In this document: piece by piece, positions 43,946 through 52,922 of the stretch | How positions within the stretch are numbered: position 1 is the first letter of the stretch | How the letters are laid out: every line of letters begins with the position of its first letter | Source of the DNA: CALBPI01 sp045110335 | GTDB taxonomy: Bacteria; Pseudomonadota; Gammaproteobacteria; Steroidobacterales; Woeseiaceae | DNA length: 64,000 nt | Reading direction: 5' to 3' | Assembly (NCBI GenBank): GCA_045110335.1 | Contig: JBGCGB010000013.1 | Coordinates: forward strand, 1 to 64,000 | Program-made: the position numbers and the translations under genes | The notes under the pieces: generated by a model | Databases searched by the model: none | What the model saw: the letters and a program-made list of their open reading frames with translations, nothing else | Told to the model about the DNA's origin: nothing

Positions 43946-44826
43946 GTACGCATCCTGCCCACCGTAATACCATTCATGTCGAAGACGCGATACTCATTGA
44001 AAAACATGTATTTGATGCCGAGCAGTTCATTTTCCGACTGAATGCGCCGGCCACGGCAAAGTATGCGGAGCCCGGCACCTTCGTTCATATTACCTGCGAT
44101 TCGGCATTGCCACTAAGACGCCCACTATCGCTAATGCGCGTGAACGCCGAGGAAGGCTGGATCGAAATCCTGTTCAAGATTGTGGGTGCCGGACTCGCAG
44201 CGCTCGCAAACAAAGAGCCAGGCACGAAAATGAGTGTCATGGGACCGATTGGCAAACCCTTTCAAACCCATCCGGACAAACCCATAGCATTGCTAATTGG
44301 TGGTGGCGTCGGCATCCCGCCGATGATTTATCTCGCGGAAGCACTGAGTCAGCGTCAGGATATTGATTGGGCGCCTATCGTCTTCATGGGCTCCGAGATA
44401 CCGTTCCCGTTCAGCTGCAAGCCATCGGCACTGCCGATGGCCGGGATGCCTGACGATGCGACACATGCACTAACCCTCGTCGAGGAATGGCAAGTGCCAT
44501 CGCGCTTGGCTTCGTTAGCAAATTTGCCGGGTGCGCACCAAGGTTATGTGACCGATCTAGCCAGCCATTGGCTCGCGCAACAAGATGCAGAAACGCTGGC
44601 TCAGTGCGAAATTTTTTCGTGTGGCCCCACGCCGATGCTGGCTGCTGTTGCAAAAGTCGCGGAACGATTCAATCTACCTTGCCAAGTATCGCTTGAGGAA
44701 TACATGGCATGCGCCGTCGGCGGTTGTGCAGGTTGCACTGTTGCTGTGAAAAGTTCGAATGGCGAGACGTCAATGCAACGCGTTTGTGTCGATGGTCCAG
44801 TCTTTGATGCCAAACACATTTTTTAG
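43942..44826 (+). CDS. PyrK-like dihydroorotate dehydrogenase electron-transfer flavoprotein
   Basis: A 294-residue ferredoxin-reductase-type protein. A FAD domain (LRRPLSLMRVNAEEGWIEI) and an NAD domain (ALLIGGGVGIPPMIYLAEAL) precede a 2Fe-2S site with EEYMACAVGGCAGCTVAV and MQRVCVDGPVF. Layout and cysteines fit PyrK, the electron-transfer subunit of type 1B dihydroorotate dehydrogenase. It is translationally coupled to pyrB. The PyrD partner is not in the window. Confidence 0.88.
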   Translation: MSTHPAHRNTIHVEDAILIEKHVFDAEQFIFRLNAPATAKYAEPGTFVHITCDSALPLRRPLSLMRVNAEEGWIEILFKIVGAGLAALANKEPGTKMSVMGPIGKPFQTHPDKPIALLIGGGVGIPPMIYLAEALSQRQDIDWAPIVFMGSEIPFPFSCKPSALPMAGMPDDATHALTLVEEWQVPSRLASLANLPGAHQGYVTDLASHWLAQQDAETLAQCEIFSCGPTPMLAAVAKVAERFNLPCQVSLEEYMACAVGGCAGCTVAVKSSNGETSMQRVCVDGPVFDAKHIF

Positions 44827-44846
44827 CCTAATCGATCGCGTTCGCC

Positions 44847-45143
44847 ATGCTTAGTCGAATACGTGACTTACGCGGGTTAGGCATCAAATCAGAAGCACAA
44901 CTTGCTCAGCTAGGCATCGACACCGTTGATGAACTGCGCGAGATAGGGGCAGTACCCGCATTCCTTGCATTGCGGAAACTCACTGGGAAACCGCCCAGTA
45001 TGAATCTACTTTATGCACTGGTGGGCGCATTGGAAAACAAAGACTGGCGGGACGTCGCGAAACACGAACGCGACCGGCTGTTATTCGATCTTGACGGCCA
45101 TGCCGAGCTGGCCAAGGTTTTCACAAAGGATGCTGGGGACTGA
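44847..45143 (+). CDS. TfoX/Sxy C-terminal domain protein
   Basis: This 98-residue protein has the helix-hairpin-helix-like TfoX C-terminal domain: LRGLGIKSEAQLAQLGIDTV, DELREIGAVPAFLAL and LLYALVGALENKDWRDV. It lacks the N-terminal TfoX domain found in full competence regulators. Such orphans are common and their function is unknown. It starts 20 nt after the PyrK-like gene. Confidence 0.85.
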   Translation: MLSRIRDLRGLGIKSEAQLAQLGIDTVDELREIGAVPAFLALRKLTGKPPSMNLLYALVGALENKDWRDVAKHERDRLLFDLDGHAELAKVFTKDAGD

Positions 45144-45241
45144 GCAAGAACCACTTGTCGCCCAGCAGGACCGTCGGCTAGGCTTGGCGGCGACGCCCAC
45201 AAAAACCGATCATACTCGGCGTGCCCTCAAGAGAGATGTGA

Positions 45242-46186
45242 ATGCCCTGGAAACCTGATGACGAAGCGTTGGTGAAAGTCTGGTTAGCGGCGATTGAGCT
45301 ACGGCGAGCTGGCGAACTGGATTTCAACCTGTATTCAGGCAAGGGTGGCGGCACTTATCCGCGTAACCCCCGCGATTTTCAAATCGCCGTGAATGAGCAA
45401 AACATGGACCTGATGCACCATGGTTCATGTCTCGCTGACCCGGGACGCGTACTTCCGCTGTTGGCCAGCATTCGAGGCGTCGAACCACAGGCACTATTTA
45501 AGCCATCAGAAATCGAGGCCGCACTCAACGATCTTCATCGCACTGATGCATTGAGCGCCCAAGCCGTATTGCACGATAGGCCGATCCTAGAAAGCTTCGC
45601 GCGAGCGACCAAGACAACTGGCACCCGTGTTGCCTGGTCCGCTTTCGAATCATTGATGGCACTGGGGGCTGCTGCACTACTCACCCTGATTTCTTTAAGC
45701 GTAATTATTCGCTTTGACGGGTATGCCCAATATCTTTTCGCCTTCTTTTTGATCTGCTATTTGCTATTCGCACGATCACTGATACGAAATGCGTTGAACC
45801 CGGCGCGCGCATTCACGTTTGCGGAATGGGCAGCTGCCGCGAACCCAGGGGCAAAGCCACGCCTTGGTGTCGTCTTTCATATCGCCATACATGTGGCATT
45901 TTTCTTTGTGATTTTCCTGTCACTTTGCGCTAGTTGGGAAGCACTGATGCCAGGTACTTTCGTTAACGCAGGAAATGCCACGCCGCACCAGTGGCTGATC
46001 TATGGCATCGACACTATCGTTCGAACTGTCGGACTTGATATGGCAGAGATTTTTAGACTCAGAATTTCACGAATAGAACATGCCGACTCTTTTCTCGCAT
46101 CATTATTGGTGTTCTCGTTCAGGACACTCTTAAGCATATTCGGCGTCGGTCTTATCGTAAAAGCGGCTCGCCAATATCGACGATAA
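45242..46186 (+). CDS. predicted membrane protein of unknown function
   Basis: I do not recognise this 314-residue protein. The N-terminal half is soluble (LDFNLYSGKGGGTYPRNPRD, then an acidic helical part). Four or five helices follow: FESLMALGAAALLTLISLSV, YAQYLFAFFLICYLLFA, LGVVFHIAIHVAFFFVIFLS and a last one near FRTLLSIFGVGLIV. GAGAG lies before the ATG at 45242. It stands alone between the TfoX-like gene and the convergent pilT-like gene. Confidence 0.65.
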   Translation: MPWKPDDEALVKVWLAAIELRRAGELDFNLYSGKGGGTYPRNPRDFQIAVNEQNMDLMHHGSCLADPGRVLPLLASIRGVEPQALFKPSEIEAALNDLHRTDALSAQAVLHDRPILESFARATKTTGTRVAWSAFESLMALGAAALLTLISLSVIIRFDGYAQYLFAFFLICYLLFARSLIRNALNPARAFTFAEWAAAANPGAKPRLGVVFHIAIHVAFFFVIFLSLCASWEALMPGTFVNAGNATPHQWLIYGIDTIVRTVGLDMAEIFRLRISRIEHADSFLASLLVFSFRTLLSIFGVGLIVKAARQYRR

Positions 46187-46268
46187 GACGCATTCAATAA
46201 TGACGTAGCTAGTCGAGAATACGGACGCGTTGATGCATCCAAAGGCAATTGACGATGAAAATCTGGCT

Positions 46269-47324
46269 TTAGCCGAAGTTAATCTGGGCTTCCAGGTTGG
46301 TGCGAGAATCAGCATTCGCCAAGGCTTCTTGTAATGTAATCGTCCCCTTGCGGTACAACTTCAGCAGCGCGTTATCAAAGTTCTGCATGCCTTGTTCCGT
46401 CGAGTCTTTTAGGGCCTCTTTGACCGCAACAATATCGCCTTTTTCAACAAGCTCCGCAATGTGCGGCGTGTTCAGCATCAGCTCAACAGCAGCAACACGC
46501 TTGCCTTCGCGATTGCGAACCAAGCGTTGCGAAACGATGGCTTTCAAGTACTGGGAAAGGTCGATAAACACCTGTTTTTGTTGTGCTACCGGGAACATGT
46601 TAATGATCCGGTCAAGCGTTTCAGGTGCGTTGTTTGAGTGCAATGTCGCGACCGCCAGCTGACCGGTACCAGCAACGTTGATCGCCGCCTGCATTGTTTC
46701 AACATCGCGGATCTCACCAATCATCACGACATCAGGTGCTGCTCGCAACGCGCTTCTCAATGCGTTGTGATAAGAACGTGTATCTAAACCCAACTCGCGC
46801 TGGTTGACAATAGACTTCTGGTTCTTGTGCAAGAATTCGATCGGGTCTTCGATGGTAATAATATGCGATGCGGTATTCGCATTTCGATGATTGATCATCG
46901 CGGCAATCGTCGTCGACTTACCGCTACCGGTAGAACCCACCATCAAGATCAACCCCCGCTTGTTCATGATCAGGTCGTTGAAGATGGACGGCATACCCAG
47001 CTCTTCCAACGTTGGCATTTCAGCGGTGATGTAACGAAGCACCATTGCGAGGTTTCCGCGTTGGTGAAAGACATTCACGCGAAAACGGCCCAACCCCTGC
47101 TCGGAAACCGCGAAATCGACTTCAAGATCGCGACCAAGTGACTCTAATTGATCCTCTGTCATGATCTCCATCGCTGCCTGACGCACTTGTTTGGGTGTCA
47201 GCTGCAGCTTATTGACCGACATGATCTTGCCGTCAATTTTGATTTTGACCGGGGCGAACGGCGCGAAGAAAAGGTCAGATGCCTTCTTCTCAACCATCAA
47301 CTCAAATAGGGGCTTAATGTTCAT
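46269..47324 (-). CDS. third PilT/PilU-family retraction ATPase
   Basis: This 351-residue AAA-type ATPase has Walker A GSTGSGKSTT (about 129-138), the acidic Asp box IEDPIEFLHKNQ, the HSNNAPETLDRI region and Walker B MIGEIRD. The sequence ELMLNTPHIAELVEKGDIVAVKEA takes the place of the PilT AIRNLIRE motif, so it groups with PilU rather than PilT. It is the last gene of a leftward run pilT, pilU and this one, 25 bp after pilU. It may tune retraction force or speed; that role is inferred. Confidence 0.9.
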   Translation of the reverse strand: MNIKPLFELMVEKKASDLFFAPFAPVKIKIDGKIMSVNKLQLTPKQVRQAAMEIMTEDQLESLGRDLEVDFAVSEQGLGRFRVNVFHQRGNLAMVLRYITAEMPTLEELGMPSIFNDLIMNKRGLILMVGSTGSGKSTTIAAMINHRNANTASHIITIEDPIEFLHKNQKSIVNQRELGLDTRSYHNALRSALRAAPDVVMIGEIRDVETMQAAINVAGTGQLAVATLHSNNAPETLDRIINMFPVAQQKQVFIDLSQYLKAIVSQRLVRNREGKRVAAVELMLNTPHIAELVEKGDIVAVKEALKDSTEQGMQNFDNALLKLYRKGTITLQEALANADSRTNLEAQINFG

Positions 47325-47349
47325 TGATTTTTTGGATCCGGAATGTTCA

Positions 47350-48513
47350 TTAGAACATCATCGTTTCGCCAGACTCCTCTTCCATGATTTTCAAGCTAGC
47401 CGCTTGAGATTCGCTCAGGCCGCCTTCGCGCTTGCTGTTCAATTTGATATTGAGTCGCAATTCGTTCTTCGAGTCTGCATTCCGCATTGCATCTTCGTAG
47501 GAGATAATCTCCTCTTCATACAAGGTGAACAGCGCCTGATCGAAGGTCTGCATACCCAGACGTGTCGATTTCGCCATGATTTCCTTGATCATGGCCACCT
47601 CGCCTTTGAAGATGAGATCCTGAATCAAAGGTGTTGCCAGCATGATTTCCATAGCCGCGACGCGACCCAATCCACCTTCACGCGGTATCAATCGCTGCGA
47701 TATCAAGCCGCGTACATTCAAGGATAGATCCATCAATAGTTGCGAGCGGCGCTCCTCCGGGAAGAAGTTAATGATGCGATCCAATGCCTGGTTGGCACTG
47801 TTGGCATGCAATGTCGCCAGACAAAGGTGACCGGTCTCGGCGAATTGGATGCCGTACTCCATCGTCTCCCGGTCCCGAATCTCACCAATCAAAATGACAT
47901 CCGGCGCTTGACGCAAAGTGTTTTTCAACGCGGCATGCCAGTTTTCGGTGTCCACACCAACCTCGCGATGGGTAATGACACATCCCTCATGCGGATGCAC
48001 ATATTCCACAGGATCTTCAATGGTGATGATATGACCGCGTGAGTTCGCATTGCGATGACCAATCATCGCCGCCAACGTGGTTGATTTACCGGAACCGGTG
48101 CCACCCACGATGATGACCAGACCGCGCTTGTTCATCACCACGTCTTTCAGAATAGGCGGCAAATCGAGATCATCAAATGACGGGATCGTCGTCGTAATCG
48201 TCCGTAATACCGCACCCACATTGCCCTGCTGAACAAAGGCACTGACACGATAGCGACCAATGCCTTTAGGTGCGATCGCAAAGTTACACTCGCGGGTCGC
48301 GTCAAACTCACGCGCCTGCTTATCATTCATGATGGAGCGGATCAGGATCGAGCACTGCTCGGGTTTGAGAATACTCTCGCTTGCCCGATGAATTTCTCCA
48401 TCAATCTTGATTGCCGGAGGAAATCCGGCTGTGATGAACAAATCAGACCCACTCTTCTCGTTCATCTTTTTCAAGAGGTTCTGCATTAATCGCGATGCTT
48501 GTTCTCTATCCAT
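47350..48513 (-). CDS. pilU: twitching motility ATPase PilU
   Basis: A 387-residue PilT paralogue. Walker A is GGTGSGKSTT, Asp box IEDPVEYVHPHEGCV, Walker B LIGEIRD, and the C-terminal region has MEIMLATPLIQDLIFKGEVA. PilU works with PilT on type IV pilus retraction. It follows pilT after 42 nt. The long C-terminal tail (KREGGLSESQAASLKIMEEE) is typical of PilU. Confidence 0.93.
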   Translation of the reverse strand: MDREQASRLMQNLLKKMNEKSGSDLFITAGFPPAIKIDGEIHRASESILKPEQCSILIRSIMNDKQAREFDATRECNFAIAPKGIGRYRVSAFVQQGNVGAVLRTITTTIPSFDDLDLPPILKDVVMNKRGLVIIVGGTGSGKSTTLAAMIGHRNANSRGHIITIEDPVEYVHPHEGCVITHREVGVDTENWHAALKNTLRQAPDVILIGEIRDRETMEYGIQFAETGHLCLATLHANSANQALDRIINFFPEERRSQLLMDLSLNVRGLISQRLIPREGGLGRVAAMEIMLATPLIQDLIFKGEVAMIKEIMAKSTRLGMQTFDQALFTLYEEEIISYEDAMRNADSKNELRLNIKLNSKREGGLSESQAASLKIMEEESGETMMF

Positions 48514-48555
48514 ATCCCTTTCTCACCAATCCCGCTATGAACGCCTACCGGCGCC

Positions 48556-49596
48556 CTAAAAATTCTCTTTGTTTGCTGCGCGGAAACGCGCTTCTTCTTT
48601 CGTGATCAGACCTTTCAACATGAGCTCCGACAGGTTCTGATCAAGTGTCTGCATGCCGGATCCCTGCCCGGTTTGGATCGCCGAATACATTTGGGCGATC
48701 TTGCCTTCGCGGATCAGATTTCGAATCGCCGGCGTACCGATCATGATTTCGTGGGCTGCAATACGCCCGCCACCTACTTTCTTCAGTAGCGACTGCGAAA
48801 TCACGGCTTTCAGAGATTCGGACAACATCGCCCGAACCATCTCTTTTTCTGCCGCCGGAAATACATCGACAACCCGGTCGATGGTCTTCGCCGCAGAACT
48901 GGTATGCAAGGTACCGAACACAAGGTGACCGGTTTCAGCAGCGGTCAATGCCAATCGGATCGTTTCAAGATCACGTAGCTCGCCGACCAGAATCACGTCC
49001 GGATCCTCACGCAATGCCGAACGCAGCGACTCGGAAAAGCCTAATGTGTCGCGATGCACCTCGCGTTGGTTGATCAATGATTTCTTGCTTTCGTGAACAA
49101 ACTCGATCGGATCCTCAATCGTCAAGATATGATCAGGTTTATTGTCGTTGATGTAATCAACCATGGCGGCCAGCGTCGTCGACTTACCGGACCCGGTTGG
49201 TCCTGTCACCAGACAGATGCCACGTGGCTGCATCGAGATATCTTTAAAAATTGCCGGCGCACCCAAATCATCGAGCGTTAGAATCTCCGATGGAATGGTC
49301 CTGAAAACCGCCCCGGAGCCGCGCGCCTGATTGAAGGCGTTCACCCGAAATCGCGCTAGCTGCGGGATTTCGAATGAGAAATCCGTCTCCAAAAACTCCT
49401 CATAATCCTTTCGCTGCTTGTCATTCATGATGTCGTACACCATGCTATTGACTTCTTTGTGGGTCAGCGCGGGCATGTTGACCCGTTTGATATCACCGTC
49501 GACACGAATCATCGGCGGGACACCCGCAGAGAGATGCAGGTCGGAAGCATTGTTTTTAACTGCGAAAGAAAGCAGCTGTGCGACATCAACGGCCAT
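48556..49596 (-). CDS. pilT: twitching motility ATPase PilT
   Basis: The main retraction motor of type IV pili, a hexameric ATPase on the cytoplasmic side. The 346-residue protein has Walker A GPTGSGKSTT, Asp box IEDPIEFVHESKKSL, Walker B LVGELRD and the diagnostic AIRNLIRE motif followed by GKIAQMYSAIQTGQ. It is divergent from yggS, the common order in gammaproteobacteria. Confidence 0.96.
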   Translation of the reverse strand: MAVDVAQLLSFAVKNNASDLHLSAGVPPMIRVDGDIKRVNMPALTHKEVNSMVYDIMNDKQRKDYEEFLETDFSFEIPQLARFRVNAFNQARGSGAVFRTIPSEILTLDDLGAPAIFKDISMQPRGICLVTGPTGSGKSTTLAAMVDYINDNKPDHILTIEDPIEFVHESKKSLINQREVHRDTLGFSESLRSALREDPDVILVGELRDLETIRLALTAAETGHLVFGTLHTSSAAKTIDRVVDVFPAAEKEMVRAMLSESLKAVISQSLLKKVGGGRIAAHEIMIGTPAIRNLIREGKIAQMYSAIQTGQGSGMQTLDQNLSELMLKGLITKEEARFRAANKENF

Positions 49597-49676
49597 TCGG
49601 ATTCCTTAACTTATTAGGCAACGGTATTTACCATAAACTTCGATGATGAAGTATAGCGAAGCACTGCCGGCAAAGC

Positions 49677-50360
49677 GTGATTAGGGTCACGGAAAACCTG
49701 AAAGCCGTGCGGGAGACCGTCCGGAATGCGGCAAAGGTCGCAGGAAGAGCTCCGGCAGAGGTCGGCCTGCTCGCGGTCAGCAAACGACATCCAGTCGCGG
49801 CCATTCAACAAGCGATCGACGCCGGCCAATGCGATTTCGGCGAAAACTATGTCGACGAAGGTGTTGCCAAAATCCGTGAATTGGCTCGAAAATCTCTAGT
49901 TTGGCACTATATTGGCGCGCTTCAATCTAACAAGACCCGAGCCGTGGCGACCCACTTCGACTGGGTTCACACCATCGATCGGCCGAAAATAGCACAACGA
50001 CTAAACGACCAACGTCCGGCAGATCTGGGGCCACTTCAAGTCTGTATTCAGGTCAATATAGACAACGAACCACAGAAAGCAGGGGTTTCGCCGGAAGCGG
50101 CGCATCCATTGGCAGAGATCATCGAGCGGTTACCAAGACTGCAACTCCGAGGGCTCATGTGCTTGCCGGCCACTCGCGAACATGAGACAGACCAGCGCGT
50201 TCCCTTTCGCGAGCTATGCGCCTTACAGACAGCAATGTCTGCGAACTACCCGTCGATGGACACACTATCGATGGGCATGAGCGGCGATCTGAGCGCGGCC
50301 ATTGCCGAGGGCAGCACGCTATTAAGAGTAGGCACCGCCATCTTCGGTCCGCGCCCATGA
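49677..50360 (+). CDS. yggS: YggS-family PLP-binding protein
   Basis: A 227-residue TIM-barrel protein that binds PLP and helps its homeostasis. The lysine that binds PLP is in LLAVSKRHPVAAI, with FGENYVDEG, WHYIGALQSNK and the C-terminal SMGMSGDLSAAIAEGSTLLR. The start is GTG at 49677. proC follows after 36 nt. Confidence 0.94.
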   Translation: MIRVTENLKAVRETVRNAAKVAGRAPAEVGLLAVSKRHPVAAIQQAIDAGQCDFGENYVDEGVAKIRELARKSLVWHYIGALQSNKTRAVATHFDWVHTIDRPKIAQRLNDQRPADLGPLQVCIQVNIDNEPQKAGVSPEAAHPLAEIIERLPRLQLRGLMCLPATREHETDQRVPFRELCALQTAMSANYPSMDTLSMGMSGDLSAAIAEGSTLLRVGTAIFGPRP

Positions 50361-50396
50361 TGTTCATTCGCAGGCGACTTGTGAAATAATTGGCGG

Positions 50397-51263
50397 ATGA
50401 ATAAAACACCGACCAGCGCCAGGGCCGAAACGACGCTGTGTTTCGTCGGTGGTGGCAATATGGCATTCGCTATCATCCAGGGCCTGATTCGAGCCGGCAT
50501 GCCCGCCATTGATATTCAGGTCATTGAGCCACAGGCCTCGCAACAAGATAAATTGCGGGCGCTAGACTCAAACTTGCATGTGTTTGCTAGCCAAGCCGAT
50601 GCATCACTGAGCGTTGATGCCGTTATCCTGGCGGTCAAACCGCAAATCATGCGTGAGGTATGCGCGACGCTAGCGGGCGCACTGCCCACGTCGTCTGCGC
50701 CGGCATTCATTTCTATCGCAGCTGGCATCAGAACCACTGCCATACAAACATGGCTTGATCGAGACGTCGCCGTCATTCGGGCAATGCCAAACCAGGGCGC
50801 GCTGATTGGTCAAGGCAGCACCGGGCTCTTCGCCAACGAATATAGCGCCAACACGGACAAGGCCATTGCCGAACGTACGATGGCGGCCGTCGGCAGTGCT
50901 ATTTGGGTCGATGAAGAACAAGGCATTGATAGCGTTACGGCCATCTCCGGCAGCGGACCCGCGTATTTTTTCCTGCTCATGGAACTGATGCAGCGAACCG
51001 GCGAGTCCTTTGGACTACCGGCGACCGATGTTCGCCAATTGGTCACTGAAACTGCATTGGCGGCGGCAGCGCTCGCCGCACAGGACGGTGCAGACAGCGA
51101 AGCATTACGCCGAACAGTGACCTCACCCGGTGGCACGACAGCCGCCGCGGTTGAGCACATGTTGGACAACGGGATCGACGCGTTGCTGACCAACGCACTC
51201 AAAAAAGCCCGGGAACGCGCCGGTGAACTTGCCGATAATGCCGAGAGGGCACCGAACACATGA
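50397..51263 (+). CDS. proC: pyrroline-5-carboxylate reductase
   Basis: ProC performs the last step of proline synthesis with NADPH. The 288-residue protein has the nucleotide loop FVGGGNMAFAIIQGL and the conserved ISGSGPAYFFLLMELM plus SPGGTTAAAVEHM. It overlaps yggT by 4 nt. Confidence 0.95.
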   Translation: MNKTPTSARAETTLCFVGGGNMAFAIIQGLIRAGMPAIDIQVIEPQASQQDKLRALDSNLHVFASQADASLSVDAVILAVKPQIMREVCATLAGALPTSSAPAFISIAAGIRTTAIQTWLDRDVAVIRAMPNQGALIGQGSTGLFANEYSANTDKAIAERTMAAVGSAIWVDEEQGIDSVTAISGSGPAYFFLLMELMQRTGESFGLPATDVRQLVTETALAAAALAAQDGADSEALRRTVTSPGGTTAAAVEHMLDNGIDALLTNALKKARERAGELADNAERAPNT

Positions 51264-51811
51264 TCGCAGATATTTCTGAATTCCTGCTAACCGCACTCAC
51301 CCACCTCATTCTGTTTGTGGTGTTGCTGCGGCTATACCTACAACTGGTCAGGGCAAACTTCCGCAACCCGCTAGCACAAGCCATTGTGCAGTTGACGTCG
51401 CCACTGGTAGTCCCGGTGAGACGTTTCGTGCCGCCAATCGGGCAAGTTGATACCGCGACATTGCTGGTTGCTTATGCGCTGCAAGTGCTCTTGATGGCAG
51501 CACTACTGTTGCTCAAAGGCATAGAACCTGGCGTCATCATTTTTGGCATGGCGATTTTTGAGCTAGCTGCGCTGTCGATCAAACTGTTTTTGTACGCCAT
51601 CATTATTCAAGTCGTTTTGAGCTGGATCGCACCCAACAACTATAGCCCGGCCAGCGCTTTGATCAATGAGCTCACCGCACCCGTACTAGCCCCCTTCAAG
51701 CGGGTGATCCCGCCACTTGGCGGCTTCGATATCAGCCCGCTAGCCGCCATTTTGGCGTTGAATGTCGGCCTGATCATCGTGTCGCATTTACAGTTTAACT
51801 TTTTGACCTGA
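51260..51811 (+). CDS. yggT: YggT-family integral membrane protein
   Basis: A 183-residue protein with two repeats of a YggT unit, each with LRLYLQLVRANFRNPLAQAI- or IIQVVLSWIAPNNYSPASAL-like sequence followed by a hydrophobic span. The role is unclear. It is coupled to proC. Confidence 0.92.
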   Translation: MIADISEFLLTALTHLILFVVLLRLYLQLVRANFRNPLAQAIVQLTSPLVVPVRRFVPPIGQVDTATLLVAYALQVLLMAALLLLKGIEPGVIIFGMAIFELAALSIKLFLYAIIIQVVLSWIAPNNYSPASALINELTAPVLAPFKRVIPPLGGFDISPLAAILALNVGLIIVSHLQFNFLT

Positions 51812-51895
51812 CCGCTTGGCGACTGGCGTTTGATCGACCGGTCGCCTATGCTCAATGCTCAGGCCAAGTTACGAATTTCCTAGAGGGAACTGCCC

Positions 51896-52363
51896 ATGAT
51901 TCGCCATACGCTATTATCCGTCATCCTGCTCACGATTCTGTCCGGCTGTGGCGGTGGTGGAGAGCGCACTGTGCCGCCCGCTCAAGCGGCGGAAGAAAAC
52001 TCTGCGATCTTCGGCGACTACACCGTCTATTTCCATGCCTTGTCCACCGACGAAGTTCCAGCCGAGGTTGCCAAATCGGTAGGGATTGTTCGTGCCAATA
52101 ACCGCGCGATGTTAAATGTCTCGGTACAAAAAACGGATGGCGCCGTTGCCGTTGAAGCCGCCGTCACTGTGGACGCCGTAAACCTAACCGGCCAAAGCAA
52201 GAAAATCACGATGCGCAAAGTCGTTCAAGATAACGCGATTTATTACATCGGCGAGGTCTCTGTCGCACACCGAGAGACCCTGATTTTTGATATCAATGTG
52301 ACACCGGAAGGCAGTACGGAGAACTTTCAGGTCCGCACCAAACGCGAGTACTACACCGACTAG
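51896..52363 (+). CDS. DUF4426 lipoprotein
   Basis: A 155-residue exported lipoprotein. The signal ends at the lipobox LSGC, then a Gly-rich stretch. The domain has FGDYTVYFHALSTDEVPAEV and GIVRANNRAMLNVSV, typical of DUF4426. This family commonly follows yggT and proC in gammaproteobacteria. The function is unknown. Confidence 0.88.
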   Translation: MIRHTLLSVILLTILSGCGGGGERTVPPAQAAEENSAIFGDYTVYFHALSTDEVPAEVAKSVGIVRANNRAMLNVSVQKTDGAVAVEAAVTVDAVNLTGQSKKITMRKVVQDNAIYYIGEVSVAHRETLIFDINVTPEGSTENFQVRTKREYYTD

Positions 52364-52405
52364 CACCGCCTGAAGCGAGAACTTAAGAAAAAGTCGGAAA
52401 AAATA

Positions 52406-52422
52406 GGGTATTCCTAATACCC
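52406..52422. promoter_or_regulatory. perfect inverted repeat upstream of the HU-like gene
   Basis: GGGTATT-CCT-AATACCC is a seven-base palindrome with a three-base centre. It lies 89 bp before the HU start and just upstream of a TATGGTATCTT stretch that could hold a -10 box. No T-run follows. An operator role is a guess. Confidence 0.4.
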
Positions 52423-52510
52423 ATCGTATTCTGACTATGGTATCTTAGCGTCCGTTTTCGAGGGCAATTAAAGCCCGTATTTTTATTTTAGATTCAGGAG
52501 TAGTCACGAG

Positions 52511-52849
52511 ATGGCAGCAAAGAAAAAAACCACCGCAAGCGCGAAAAAGGCACCGACGAAGTCAGAGATCTATCGTCACATCGCCGATGAGACGGGTTTG
52601 ACCCGCAAGGACGTCGCAGCGGTTTTTGATTCCATGTCTGGCCTGATCAAGAAAAACCTTGGCGGACGTGGCGCACCAGGCACGTTCACGATGCCAGGTC
52701 TTTTGAAAATGCGCGTTGTGAAGAAGCCTGCTGTTAAGGCTCGCAAGGGTGTAAACCCGTTCACAGGCGAAGAAATGATGTTCAAAGCGAAGCCGGCTTC
52801 TAAAGTCGTTAAAGTGGCTGCGCTGAAAGGCCTGAAAGACATGGTCTGA
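52511..52849 (+). CDS. HU-family DNA-binding protein with basic N-terminal tail
   Basis: A 112-residue protein of the HU/IHF fold. The N-terminus is a Lys/Ala-rich tail (AAKKKTTASAKKAPTKSE), then the core starts IYRHIADETGLTRKDVAAVF. The DNA-binding arm has APGTFTMPGLLKMRVVKKPA and KARKGVNPFTGEEMMFKAKP. This tailed form is widespread in gammaproteobacteria alongside classical HU. CAGGAG sits ten bases before the ATG. A strong terminator follows at 52893, so it is probably monocistronic. Confidence 0.92.
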   Translation: MAAKKKTTASAKKAPTKSEIYRHIADETGLTRKDVAAVFDSMSGLIKKNLGGRGAPGTFTMPGLLKMRVVKKPAVKARKGVNPFTGEEMMFKAKPASKVVKVAALKGLKDMV

Positions 52850-52892
52850 ATGATCATCTGATCATGCCGCTTCCCAAACCGGAAGCCATAAG

Positions 52893-52918
52893 AAACCCTG
52901 CTTCGGCAGGGTTTTTTT
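52893..52918 (+). terminator. intrinsic terminator of the HU-like gene
   Basis: AAACCCTGC (52893-52901), loop TTCG, GCAGGGTTT (52906-52914) and more T. It lies between the HU-like gene and the convergent TerB-like gene; it is strong for the plus strand and weaker for the minus strand. Confidence 0.93.
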
Positions 52919-52922
52919 GTGC

